From CAZOVB01 sp964583095 (lineage in GTDB: Bacteria > Planctomycetota > Phycisphaerae > SM23-33), in assembly GCA_964583095.1 (NCBI GenBank), contig CAZOVB010000002.1, positions 215,064 through 279,063 of the forward strand: DNA of 64,000 bases, read 5' to 3'. Made by a program: the position numbers and the translations under genes. Under the pieces are notes generated by a model. It worked only from the letters and a program-made list of their open reading frames with translations. It was not told the origin of the DNA and searched no databases. Shown piece after piece: positions 52,107-60,876 of this stretch. Every line of letters starts with the position of its first letter. Position 1 is the stretch's first letter.

Positions 52107-52871
52107 ATGCAGACCGAAGCACTCAAACAACTGTTGCAGGAAGTTCAAAAGGGCAACGTCAGTTGCGAGGACGCACTGACCCGCCTGCGCCTGCTGCCCT
52201 TCGAATCCACCGGATTTGCCGCCATCGACCACCACCGCCAACTGCGATGCGGGACGCCCGAGGTCATCTTCTGCCAGGGAAAGACCTCCGCGCACGTGCG
52301 AGAGATCTTCAAGCGACTGGCCGAGCACAACCCCACCGTTCTGGCCACCCGGGCCGACAGGAAAACCTTCACCGATGTCGCCTCCGAACTGCCCGATGCC
52401 CAGTATCATGAGCTGGCCCGGTCGATCACCTGGCGGAAGGACCCGGCCCCCAAGGCGGCGGGACATATCGCGATCGTCTCGGCCGGGACCAGCGACCTGC
52501 CCGTGGCCGAGGAAGCCCGCGTAACCTGCGAAATTCTGGATCAGCACACCACCACCCACTACGATGTGGGCGTGGCCGGGCTGCATCGACTCTTTGCCCA
52601 TGCCGAGCCGTTGCAGCAGGCCAAAGCCATCGTCGTCACTGCCGGCATGGAAGGCGCCCTGGCCAGCGTCGTGGGCGGGCTGGTCTCTGCCCCTGTCATC
52701 GCCGTGCCCACCAGCGTGGGATACGGCGCGAGCTTCGGCGGCCTGGCCGCCCTGCTGAGCATGCTCAACAGTTGCGCCTCGGGCGTCAGTGTCGTGAACA
52801 TCGACAACGGCTTCGCCGCCGGGTACATCGCCTCCATCATCAATCGGCAATCCACCGGGCAGGAAGGGTAA
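52107..52871 (+). CDS. larB: Nickel pincer cofactor biosynthesis protein LarB
   Basis: 254 residues from the ATG at 52107. The C-terminal AIR-carboxylase-like domain (about 120-254) has IVSAGTSDLPVAEEARVT, the VGVAGLHRLF segment and the GMEGALASVVGGL block typical of LarB, which carboxylates nicotinic acid adenine dinucleotide to start the nickel-pincer cofactor of lactate racemase LarA and relatives. larA, larC and larE are not in the window. It follows lpxI by 41 bp and precedes nnrD by 7 bp. Confidence 0.92.
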   Translation: MQTEALKQLLQEVQKGNVSCEDALTRLRLLPFESTGFAAIDHHRQLRCGTPEVIFCQGKTSAHVREIFKRLAEHNPTVLATRADRKTFTDVASELPDAQYHELARSITWRKDPAPKAAGHIAIVSAGTSDLPVAEEARVTCEILDQHTTTHYDVGVAGLHRLFAHAEPLQQAKAIVVTAGMEGALASVVGGLVSAPVIAVPTSVGYGASFGGLAALLSMLNSCASGVSVVNIDNGFAAGYIASIINRQSTGQEG

Positions 52872-52878
52872 CGCAACT

Positions 52879-53781
52879 ATGCGCCGCATCCAGCTTCCCA
52901 CCACGCTGGAGCCACGCTCGGCCCAGGGCCACAAGGGCAACTTCGGCCGCGTCCTGGTCGTGGGAGGCTCGACCGGGATGATCGGCGCCCCCTGCCTGAC
53001 CGCCAACGCCGCCCTGCGCAGCGGGGCCGGCCTGGTCACCTTCGCTGTCCCAGCACCCATTCAGCCTGCCTGCGCCACGTTGGTGCCCTGCGCGACCTCG
53101 GTGGCCCTGGGAGTCGACGAGCAGGGAGACCTCCAGCCCGGCGCGATTCGACAGATCCGAGAGACCATGGATTCACTCGACATTGACGTCCTGGCCATGG
53201 GGCCTGGGATGGGCTCAGCCCCGTCGGCAAGAGACGTCGTCCGGGCAGCGATCCAGTGGGAACTGCCGCTGGTCCTGGACGCAGACGGGCTCAACCACCT
53301 TTCCAAGATCCAAGACTGGCCCCGACTGCGGAACAGCCCGCTGGTCCTGACGCCTCATCCGGGGGAGTTTTCCAGGCTGCGAGGGATCGAGATCGGGCGG
53401 ATTCAGCAAGACCGCGCCCCCTGCGCCCTCCAGGCCGTACAGGACTGGAAGGCCCAGGCCCGGACCGACGCGCCCCTCGTCGTGCTGCTCAAGGGCAACG
53501 GAACCATCGTCTCAGACGCCCGGAGTCTCTACGTCAACGACACGGGCAACCCCGGCATGGCCACCGGCGGGGCCGGCGACGTGCTCACCGGCGTCATCGC
53601 CGCTCTCATCGGCCAGATGAACGACCCCTTCCAGGCCGCCTGCCTCGGCGCCTGGGTGCATGGCCGAGCCGGAGACCTTGCCGCCGGGAAGCGCGGGCAG
53701 GTCTCGCTGATCGCCACCGATCTGCTCGACCATCTCGGGCAGGCCTTCTTGGAATCCACCGGACCCGATGAGCCCCGGTAG
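52879..53781 (+). CDS. nnrD: ADP-dependent NAD(P)H-hydrate dehydratase NnrD
   Basis: 300 residues with the ribokinase-like fold of the YjeF C-terminal domain: GHKGNFGRVLVVGGSTGMIGAP, LVLDADGLNH, LTPHPGEFSRL, VVLLKGNGTIVS and the signature NPGMATGGAGDVLTG. It repairs damaged NAD(P)HX using ADP or ATP. The epimerase domain NnrE, often fused, is absent. Seven bp after larB; both enzymes act on nicotinamide-type nucleotides, which may be coincidence. It ends 2 bp from the convergent DUF255 gene. Confidence 0.93.
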   Translation: MRRIQLPTTLEPRSAQGHKGNFGRVLVVGGSTGMIGAPCLTANAALRSGAGLVTFAVPAPIQPACATLVPCATSVALGVDEQGDLQPGAIRQIRETMDSLDIDVLAMGPGMGSAPSARDVVRAAIQWELPLVLDADGLNHLSKIQDWPRLRNSPLVLTPHPGEFSRLRGIEIGRIQQDRAPCALQAVQDWKAQARTDAPLVVLLKGNGTIVSDARSLYVNDTGNPGMATGGAGDVLTGVIAALIGQMNDPFQAACLGAWVHGRAGDLAAGKRGQVSLIATDLLDHLGQAFLESTGPDEPR

Positions 53782-53783
53782 AC

Positions 53784-56123
53784 TCACGGCCCCTTGGGGC
53801 GAACCCGCAGCCGGATGGGGATCCTGCGCTTCACCGGCTCCAGGCAGCTTTGCTCGTTGCAGGGCTGGTACTCGACGGTAAGCGTCGCCTCGTGTCGGCC
53901 CGGCTGGGCGTTGGGCAAAGCTTCGATCCGCAAGGCAAACTCACAGCGACCGTGATAGACCGGCAATGTCCCTTTCTGGCCCATTTCCAGGCGCTCGGGC
54001 TGCGGATACGAGACATCCTTCAGCTCCAGCGACGCATCGCCGCCCAGGGCAAAGGACGTCGGCACGAAATGCCCCTGGCCCCCGCCCTGCCCGTAGACAT
54101 GCCAACCCTCGGCGATCTCAAGAGACACGCGGAGCCGGGCACTGTCGCCCGGGGCCAAAGCTGAGTGCTCGACTTCCGAAGTCACCCCGACGACCCCCTG
54201 CCGGGCCTGACCCGGCTCGCCCCCGTCTTCGAGGCGTACCTGAAGTGTCCGAACCAGCGTCGCCACAGCCGTGGGGGCCTGGCGGATCAGCCCCCCCTGC
54301 ATCGCCAGGGCCTTGTCGACCAGCGCGGCGAAATCCTCCCGCTGCTTCCTCCGGGCCAGGCGGGCCAGCACCTCCACCGCTGCCCCGGCCGGCGAGGGCG
54401 TCGCGTTGTCCAACCAGTCGGCCGGTCGCATGAGCAACTCTTCCCCGCCGGCGGTGAAGTAGAACTGCCCGGTCTGCTGATCGGCAAATCGCTCGACCAT
54501 CGCCTCGGCCAGTTCACAAGCCCGGTTTTCGTGTTCCTCCTCGCCCGTGGCCTCGGCCAGGTCCAGCAGGGCACCGGCCAGCAGGGCGTAGTCCTCCAGG
54601 TACGCGTGGATCTTCGCCTGCCCGTTCCGCCAGGTTCGCAGCAGGTTGCCCTCCGAATCGCGCATCTGCTCCCACAGGAAGGTGGCCGCCTTCGTGGCAG
54701 CCTGCAGGTACTGCTTCCTGCCGAAGACCCCCCCGCAGCGCACCAGGGCGGAGATCATCATGGCGTTCCAGGCGGTAAGGACTTTTTCATCCCGCGCGGG
54801 AGGTACGCGATCGTTGCGATGCCGGCGAATCGTCTCCAGGCACTGGCTGAGCATCCGGGCCACCTTGTCCTGGGAGATCTCGAGGCACTTGCTGAGGGTA
54901 CGGCACGGCTCAGCCCGGTAGAGCACATTGGACCCGGGCCTCTCTCCGGTCACCGGATCACGGAAGTTTCCCTCTGACATCACCCCGAAGGCTCCGCAGA
55001 AAAGCTGCGCCTGCTTCCGGGGCAGGTTTCGATGGATCTCTTCCTTTTCCCACAGGTAGTAGAGCCCCTCCTGGCCCTGGCTGTCGGCGTCCAGTGCACT
55101 GTAGAAGCCGCCATGGGGGTCGGTCATCTTCCGCAGAACCCAGTCACAGGTCTGGGTGGCTGTGCGTTTGTAGCGGTCTCGCGGCTCCAACTCGTGGGCA
55201 TCTGCGTATATCCACGCCAGTTGTGCGTTGTCGTAGAGCATCTTCTCGAAATGGGGCAGGAACCACTCGGCGTCGGTGGAGTAGCGATGAAAACCCCCGC
55301 CAACGTGGTCATAGATCCCCCCGCGGCACATCTTGTCCAGTGTCAGCAGGAGGGCCTGGCGCAGGGGTGGGTTCTGGGCCCGTCGAAGCTGTTGAAGGAT
55401 CAGCCGCAACTGCGGATGCGGCGGAAACTTCGGGGCCGATCCGAAGCCCCCGTGCTCCGTGTCGAACTGCTCGAGCATCCGGGCAACGGCGTGCTGGATC
55501 TGCATCGGCGAGAGCGCCCCGGACACCTGCGAACCCATCGCAGTGGCCGGGTCGTGCTCCTGAAGCGCCTTGGCGACCTGCGAGGCCTGTTGGCTGATCT
55601 CGTCTCGGCTGTGCGTCCAGGCCGTGTGAAGCCGGCTCAGCACCGTCAGAAACCCGGGCCGACCGTACCGGTCTTCGGGAGGAAAGTACGTCCCGGCGAA
55701 AAAAGGCCTGCCATCGGGTGTCAGAAAAACGCTGTTGGGCCAGCCCCCCTGGCCGGTCAGGAGCTGCGTCGCGAGCATGTAGATCTTGTCAATGTCGGGC
55801 CTTTCCTCCCGGTCGACCTTGATAGGAACGAAGCCTTCGTTGAGCCGGGCCGCCACACGCGGATCCTCGAAACTCTCGCGCTCCATCACGTGACACCAGT
55901 GGCACGTGGAATATCCCACCGAAAGGAAGATGGGTTTGTCAGCCCGGCGGGCCTCGTCCAGCGCTTCGCTCGACCAGGGCCACCAATCCACAGGGTTGTG
56001 GGCATGCTGGAGCAGATACGGACTGGTCTGATCGATCAGCCGATTGGTATGGGCATGCTCCGACCCTCCCCCGCCCTCCATACCGGATGCGATGCGCAAA
56101 ACAGCGTCATGACGATAGCCCAT
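53784..56123 (-). CDS. YyaL-type DUF255 thioredoxin-fold protein with DsbD-alpha-like tail
   Basis: 779 residues from the ATG at 56123 (AGGAGG 8 bases upstream). The N-terminal thioredoxin-like domain (about 25-190) has NPVDWWPWS and the active-site CHWC (C74, C77). An (alpha/alpha)6 toroid related to N-acylglucosamine epimerases follows (about 200-640). The last 120 residues (about 655-779) form a beta-sandwich with YQPCNEQSCLEP, as in the DsbD/DsbC-N reducing domain (PF11412). No signal peptide is evident, which is odd for a DsbD-like module. Biochemical role of the family is unknown. Confidence 0.85.
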   Translation of the reverse strand: MGYRHDAVLRIASGMEGGGGSEHAHTNRLIDQTSPYLLQHAHNPVDWWPWSSEALDEARRADKPIFLSVGYSTCHWCHVMERESFEDPRVAARLNEGFVPIKVDREERPDIDKIYMLATQLLTGQGGWPNSVFLTPDGRPFFAGTYFPPEDRYGRPGFLTVLSRLHTAWTHSRDEISQQASQVAKALQEHDPATAMGSQVSGALSPMQIQHAVARMLEQFDTEHGGFGSAPKFPPHPQLRLILQQLRRAQNPPLRQALLLTLDKMCRGGIYDHVGGGFHRYSTDAEWFLPHFEKMLYDNAQLAWIYADAHELEPRDRYKRTATQTCDWVLRKMTDPHGGFYSALDADSQGQEGLYYLWEKEEIHRNLPRKQAQLFCGAFGVMSEGNFRDPVTGERPGSNVLYRAEPCRTLSKCLEISQDKVARMLSQCLETIRRHRNDRVPPARDEKVLTAWNAMMISALVRCGGVFGRKQYLQAATKAATFLWEQMRDSEGNLLRTWRNGQAKIHAYLEDYALLAGALLDLAEATGEEEHENRACELAEAMVERFADQQTGQFYFTAGGEELLMRPADWLDNATPSPAGAAVEVLARLARRKQREDFAALVDKALAMQGGLIRQAPTAVATLVRTLQVRLEDGGEPGQARQGVVGVTSEVEHSALAPGDSARLRVSLEIAEGWHVYGQGGGQGHFVPTSFALGGDASLELKDVSYPQPERLEMGQKGTLPVYHGRCEFALRIEALPNAQPGRHEATLTVEYQPCNEQSCLEPVKRRIPIRLRVRPKGP

Positions 56124-56290
56124 TAATTCGGCCTCCTGCGGAACCCGGACGCAAGCACCACGCGCCCGTGCGCCCGGCTGATCCCGCCCATACGACTCAT
56201 CTTAACAATTGTAGGCCCCGCGCGCAGAGACCACGGAGATTCGTTGCCGGATCGCCTTTGCGTCCCTGACGGCGACCGCTTTGGCTCCTT

Positions 56291-56357
56291 TCTCGTCGCT
56301 GAAGGCGACGCGGAGCATAGCCCAGGGCTAGGGTTTGCCTCGCCTTCAGCGACGAGA
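56291..56357. repeat. Large inverted repeat with nested palindrome
   Basis: An 18 bp perfect inverted repeat: 56291-56308 and 56340-56357, starting TCTCGTCGCTGAAGG. The 31-base loop contains a second palindrome, TAGCCCAGGGCTA (56318-56330). It lies in the 286 bp gap between the DUF255 start and the PD40 gene stop. It may be a REP-like mobile hairpin or a terminator for the PD40 gene, but no T-run follows. Confidence 0.8.
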
Positions 56358-56409
56358 GGTTACATTCTAAGCGCTGTTTTCACGCGTCTTCCGAACGGGG
56401 GGGGGTGCC

Positions 56410-58854
56410 TCAGGGATCGGGTGTGTACCAGAGAGATCGCCAGTAGCGCCGCTCGACCTGGTAGACGTCGATGGGCTGGGAGGTGTCGTAGTCGCTGTCC
56501 AGCACGCCGTAGCGCTTCATCTCGCGGATCCAATGATCGTTGGGCACAAAGCCCTCCATGAAGAATTGCCTGCGCCAGGGGCTTGCCTCTGCGATCAACT
56601 TTCGGATGGCCTGGTAGTCCGGGTCCTTGCGGTCGGCGAAGGGAGGCTGTTTCTCGGGAACCGGAGGCTGGTCCCGGTGGCGCTTGGGCTGGTTGTCCCT
56701 GCCCGGGAAGAGGACGTACTTGCCCTTGCAGCGTCCCCATCCGCCGGCCTGTGTGGACAGCGGGGCCAGGAGTATGGCCGATTTTTCCGGCTCATCCAGG
56801 ATCCACTGGTCGTCATAGGGGGTGCGGAAGCGAAGGCGGAACTTGCCCTTCGTGTCGGCGTATCCGTGACAGCCCCCGCAGCGGCGCTGGAGGATGCGAT
56901 CCATCCGCTCCCGGTCGATGCCTGTATCTCCGCTGCCCAGGGCGGCATAGGTTCCGGCGTAGTGGGCCCCGGCCTCGATCCAGAGCCAGATGAGCTTCTT
57001 CTCGCGCGGGGAGAGCTTTACGTCCTTGTGGCCGGCCTGGAGCATCTTGAACAGCCGACTGGCCGAGGAACCGATCGACCGCGGCGGGCGGTTGCCGTCC
57101 TGGTTTTTCCCGTCGGCTACATATTTGCGAAGCCCGAGATAGGCAAAGGAGAAGTTGCTGTATCGGCTCCAGGAGTCTCCGGTGAGCATGAGCCTCTTGG
57201 GTGCCTCGGCGCCCTTGTGGCAGCGGACGCAGTGGCGGTTGAGGATCGGCTGGATGTCGCGGGGGAAGTCCAGGATATCGGGCAGGTCCTTGAGGGGCTG
57301 GATCCGGCTTGGCCCTCGCTTCAGCGCCAGCGGGGTGGAAGAACCGGGATTTGCCGGCGCCTCGCTGCGGGGTTCGTGACAGCCTACGCAACTGGTGGTC
57401 TCGCCGGGCATCACGCTCACGAAGCTCTGCATCCGCTTGACGGAGAGGTCGTTTTCATCCAGGGCGACGAAGAACACCGGGCGAAGCGCGGGAATCCGGA
57501 AATGGGCCGAGCCGTCGTTTTCCACCGGCACCGTGCCGAGGATGCGCGGGATGGTGAAGGTCCCCCCCGCCGAGACGGCATCCATACCGCCCGAGAAGTT
57601 CACCGGCTTGGGCAGGGACTCCAGCACGAGCAGCTTGCGGACCTGGCCCGGCTCGACGCCGGTCATGTTCCGCCCGACGGTAATATCCGAGAGGACCAGC
57701 GTTCCGGTCGCCTGGGAAGGATCGGTTCGCGAGGGGATGACGCGCTGGCGGGGCCTGGGGCGAATCGGCCTGGGTTCGTGGGCGTACATCGCCTCCTGGT
57801 AGTTGCCGCGTCGCGGGCCGGGGACCTCGTAGATCGGCTCCATTCTGCCCTGGTCGTTCATCATCACCAGGAAGCGGTCATAGGCGACCAGGAAGAGCTT
57901 CTCGCTCAGCGGGTAGGGATCGCGGTACCAGCCTCGGCGGGTGAGCTTGCGGTAGGAGGGCTGATGGTCGGGACCGTGGCGCGGGTCGACGAGGGTGATA
58001 TCGCCCATGTGCCCGGGGCGTCCGTGGCGGGGAGAGAAGACAGCCACAACCTTCCGGCTGTGGGGGATCGGCTTGGCGTCGATCATCAGCATCCCCCCGA
58101 CCATGTTGCCGAAGAAGGCCATCTGTCCGGTGCCGTCGGGATTGATACTCCAGAGATGGTGGTAACGCATCTGGCTTCGGTCGACGTACTCCCAGCGGGT
58201 GTAGAGGATTCGGCCATCGGGCAGCGGCCAGGGGGTGTTGTCGTGCTCCACGTTGGCCGAGATCTGCCGGATGCCCTTTCCGTCGGGTCCGCAGCGGTAG
58301 AGCACAGCCACCTGCGTATGCCAGCACTGGACCCAGCGCTTGCACCGGGAGGAGACGAAGAGGATGTCTCCATCGGGCAGGTAGGTCGGCTCGATATCAT
58401 TGAAAGGCCCGTCGGTAAGCTGCCGCAAGCCTTTGCCGTCGACGCCGATCTGGTAGAGGTGGAAGTTCTCCTGCCCCCCCGGGCGGTAGGAAAAGAGGAT
58501 CTTCTTCGCGTCGTAGTGGACCTGCGGATCGCGGATGCTCCCGGCCGGGTCGTCCAGCAGAGGGGTCACCTTGCCGGTTCGCAGATGCAGCTTGACCAGC
58601 CTGGCCCCCAGGCCGTACATCTTGCGGCCGGGGTCGCTGGACCAGTAGCCGAAATTCGCGTACCAGTGCCCGTCCTTGCCGATCTGGCGGACGCAGAAGA
58701 CGATTTCCTCGGTGTCGGCCAGCGGGCCCTGGACGGCGCTTTCCACAAGCCCCTCGCTGAGGGGCAGGAACTGGGGAAAGTCGGCACAGGCATCGCCGAC
58801 GCCGATGCACAGGCACAGGCAAGCCGAGAGGAGCATTGGGAATCGCACGGTCAT
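56410..58854 (-). CDS. PD40 beta-propeller / HZS-alpha-like protein with three CxxCH haem motifs
   Basis: 814 residues from the ATG at 58854 (GGAG 6 bases upstream). A signal peptide ends at ACA-D (about residue 24). A TolB/PD40 propeller (about 60-340) has repeats like GKGLRQLTDGPFNDIEPTYL. A hydrazine-synthase-alpha-like middle region follows (about 380-480), then CVGCHEP, CVRCHKG and CGGCHGY, three c-type haem sites. It is likely a periplasmic electron-transfer or redox enzyme. The domain name comes from anammox hydrazine synthase, but such proteins are widespread in planctomycetes that do not perform anammox, and no hzsB/C is here. Substrate unknown. Confidence 0.82.
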   Translation of the reverse strand: MTVRFPMLLSACLCLCIGVGDACADFPQFLPLSEGLVESAVQGPLADTEEIVFCVRQIGKDGHWYANFGYWSSDPGRKMYGLGARLVKLHLRTGKVTPLLDDPAGSIRDPQVHYDAKKILFSYRPGGQENFHLYQIGVDGKGLRQLTDGPFNDIEPTYLPDGDILFVSSRCKRWVQCWHTQVAVLYRCGPDGKGIRQISANVEHDNTPWPLPDGRILYTRWEYVDRSQMRYHHLWSINPDGTGQMAFFGNMVGGMLMIDAKPIPHSRKVVAVFSPRHGRPGHMGDITLVDPRHGPDHQPSYRKLTRRGWYRDPYPLSEKLFLVAYDRFLVMMNDQGRMEPIYEVPGPRRGNYQEAMYAHEPRPIRPRPRQRVIPSRTDPSQATGTLVLSDITVGRNMTGVEPGQVRKLLVLESLPKPVNFSGGMDAVSAGGTFTIPRILGTVPVENDGSAHFRIPALRPVFFVALDENDLSVKRMQSFVSVMPGETTSCVGCHEPRSEAPANPGSSTPLALKRGPSRIQPLKDLPDILDFPRDIQPILNRHCVRCHKGAEAPKRLMLTGDSWSRYSNFSFAYLGLRKYVADGKNQDGNRPPRSIGSSASRLFKMLQAGHKDVKLSPREKKLIWLWIEAGAHYAGTYAALGSGDTGIDRERMDRILQRRCGGCHGYADTKGKFRLRFRTPYDDQWILDEPEKSAILLAPLSTQAGGWGRCKGKYVLFPGRDNQPKRHRDQPPVPEKQPPFADRKDPDYQAIRKLIAEASPWRRQFFMEGFVPNDHWIREMKRYGVLDSDYDTSQPIDVYQVERRYWRSLWYTPDP

Positions 58855-59013
58855 GAAGGCTCCGGAAAGCAATGGGCGATGTGGCCGGCCCCTCCTGCGG
58901 GCCGATACCTCTACAACAGTTATCTATCGGCCAGGTGACGGGCAAAGCCGAAAATGGCTCGCCGCGCCCGGTTCTCTCGGGCACCCCCTCAGCCGGGACA
59001 TTCGGGAGATCCA

Positions 59014-59043
59014 TTGACCTGCCGTGGCGAGCGACGGTAAGAT
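59014..59043 (+). promoter_or_regulatory. Promoter of the DUF2752 gene
   Basis: TTGACC (59014-59019) and TAAGAT (59038-59043) are 18 bases apart. The predicted start near 59050 leaves a leader of only about 6 bases before the ATG at 59056. Confidence 0.5.
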
Positions 59044-59055
59044 AGCCTATCTCTT

Positions 59056-59514
59056 ATGGCATCATACATGGATTCGGATTGCGTCGAGAACGGGTCGGAT
59101 TCTTCGCTTCCGCCTTCCCCGGCCGTTCGCTGGATCGGCGGGCTGGCGGCGCTGGCGACCGGCCTGGTTCTGGGAATCGCCCTGCTGAATATCGAGGTGG
59201 CTCAACCCTATTGCGGCATTAAGGCACAGACCGGCTATCCCTGCCCGACCTGCGGGATGACGACGTCGTTTCGCGCCCTGGCCGGGGGCAGAGCAGCCAA
59301 GGCGTTTGAAGCGCATCCCTTTGGCCCGCCGCTGTTTGGAGCGTTTGCGGTGGTCGCCCTGGCCGGGCTCGTCCAGGCCCTGACCGGCAGGGAGATCTAC
59401 AGGAAGCTTGGCCTCGGCTGGCGGTGGTGGCTGGTGCCGGCCCTGGGTGTCCTGGTCGGGTGGGGCGTCAAGCTCCTGCTGGGCGTCCAGGCCGGGACGT
59501 ATCCGCTGCATTAG
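59056..59514 (+). CDS. DUF2752 membrane protein
   Basis: 152 residues with three hydrophobic helices (about 25-45, 88-110, 123-145). It carries the DUF2752 signature GYPCPTCGMTTSFRALAGG between the first and second. The family is common in planctomycetes and Bacteroidetes; its CPxCG motif suggests metal or redox binding, but no role is established. The second ATG at 59068 is an alternative start. Two lipoprotein genes follow 32 bp downstream. Confidence 0.82.
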   Translation: MASYMDSDCVENGSDSSLPPSPAVRWIGGLAALATGLVLGIALLNIEVAQPYCGIKAQTGYPCPTCGMTTSFRALAGGRAAKAFEAHPFGPPLFGAFAVVALAGLVQALTGREIYRKLGLGWRWWLVPALGVLVGWGVKLLLGVQAGTYPLH

Positions 59515-59546
59515 AGATGCCCGCCCAAACTGTGAGGTACCGTACA

Positions 59547-60266
59547 ATGAAGAAGTTCCTCTTGCCTTTGGCCCTGCTGCTTTCGGTGCCGGTCTTCCCG
59601 GCCGGGTGCGACTGGGCTCGCTACAATATGTACCTTTTCGCCCCCCGGCAGAAAAAGACCATCCCTGCCGAATACAGCGGTCTGTCGGAAAAGAAACTGG
59701 CCGTCCTGGTCTTCATGAAGGATGAGATTCGCGACCAGTATCCCAACGCCCAGTCCCAGATTACCCGGATGATTACCGGCGAATTCATGCTGGCCAGTCA
59801 GGATTCCGACCGCGGAAAGAACCGCGAACTCGACGATCTGGATCTTGTGGACTACGAAAAGATCCTTCGCTTCCAGAGGGCCTATCCCTACTGGAACTCC
59901 ATGACAAAGCGGGAAATGGCCCAGCACCTCGGGGCCGACTACGTCCTGATCGTTTCGGTCATGGGCTTCTCTACGCGGGAGTACAGCGATATCGACCTGT
60001 TCCGCGGCAAGATGCACGCCTCGGCCCGGCTGTACGATGCATCCCTGCCCGACGCCGAATCGTGCGTCTGGCCCGTCCCGGGCAAGCACAACGCCAGCTT
60101 CTCGCATACCTATCCGCAGGACACCGCCGCCGGACTGCAGGGCCGCGAGGACACCGAGGTCCGCTTCATCGTCATGAAGAAACTTGCCCAGGCCCTGACC
60201 AGCCGATTCTACACCCACAAGATCGAGGTTAAACCCCAAGATGAACCCGAGCCAATGCACTCGTAA
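59547..60266 (+). CDS. Lipoprotein, hypothetical (paralogue A)
   Basis: 239 residues from the ATG at 59547 (GAGG 9 bases upstream). A lipoprotein signal peptide ends at the lipidation Cys in FPAGC (residue 20). The mature part has KKLAVLVFM, QSQITRMITGEFM and an ADYVLIVSVMGF strand, a pattern like the CsgG/GNA1162-type nucleotide-like fold of outer-membrane lipoproteins; this resemblance is tentative. The next gene overlaps by 26 bases and has a similar plan, so the pair may form a complex. Confidence 0.75.
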   Translation: MKKFLLPLALLLSVPVFPAGCDWARYNMYLFAPRQKKTIPAEYSGLSEKKLAVLVFMKDEIRDQYPNAQSQITRMITGEFMLASQDSDRGKNRELDDLDLVDYEKILRFQRAYPYWNSMTKREMAQHLGADYVLIVSVMGFSTREYSDIDLFRGKMHASARLYDASLPDAESCVWPVPGKHNASFSHTYPQDTAAGLQGREDTEVRFIVMKKLAQALTSRFYTHKIEVKPQDEPEPMHS

Positions 60267-60876
60267 ATGGTTGCCGGCCTGCCTGTCGCTGCTTTGCCTG
60301 GCCGGATGCGGACCTCACATCGGCTGGTGGTCGGCCAACCTGGCCAGTCAGACGGTCCAGGCCCAGTATAACCTCGATGAAGATCAGCCTTTGCTGGTCC
60401 TCGTGGTCGACCCCATCGGACAACTCGAACGCGAGCAGATCAAAACCGAACTGACGAACCGACTGGTGGTCCTGCTGCGCGAGAACCAGGCGGCCGGGCA
60501 GATCATCGACCCCAAGTACGCCACTCGCCTCCGCCAGACGCGCCCCGAATACAACACGATGTCTCCCGAGCAAATCGCCCGCGAACTCCAGGCCAAGCAA
60601 CTGCTGCTGGTGGAGATCAAACACGTCATCTCGCCGGGCAATATCCAGGGCGAAAAGCCGCAAATCGCCGCCAATGTCCGCGTCAAGGACCCCGAGAACG
60701 GGCGAGACACCTGGCCCAACATGGCCGGGGCAGGCTACGACATCCCCCCGGTCTCGCTTGGCCCCAGCAAATCCAGGCAACTTACCCGGTCGGCCGAGAT
60801 CCGAACCGAGCTGGTCAACCGGTTGGCCGACGATATCAGCAAGCTCTTCTACGACCACAAGGCCGAGCGAATCTGA
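60241..60876 (+). CDS. Lipoprotein, hypothetical (paralogue B)
   Basis: 211 residues. The signal peptide ends at LCLAGC (lipidation Cys at residue 23). The mature domain follows the same order as its neighbour: QPLLVLVVDPIGQ, a helix with EQIKTELTNRLVVLL, MSPEQIARELQAKQLLLVEIKHV and a C-terminal helix LADDISKLFYDHK. This repeats ITRMITGEF, MTKREMAQHLGADYVLIVSV and LAQALTSRFYTHK of paralogue A. Start codon lies inside the preceding gene. Function unknown; probably envelope-located with paralogue A. Confidence 0.75.
   Translation: MNPSQCTRKWLPACLSLLCLAGCGPHIGWWSANLASQTVQAQYNLDEDQPLLVLVVDPIGQLEREQIKTELTNRLVVLLRENQAAGQIIDPKYATRLRQTRPEYNTMSPEQIARELQAKQLLLVEIKHVISPGNIQGEKPQIAANVRVKDPENGRDTWPNMAGAGYDIPPVSLGPSKSRQLTRSAEIRTELVNRLADDISKLFYDHKAERI

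Noticed and set aside
56410..58854. Evidence for anammox metabolism from the HZS-alpha-like domain
   Set aside because: No hzsB/C, hdh or ladderane genes are seen, and such propeller-haem proteins are widespread in ordinary planctomycetes.
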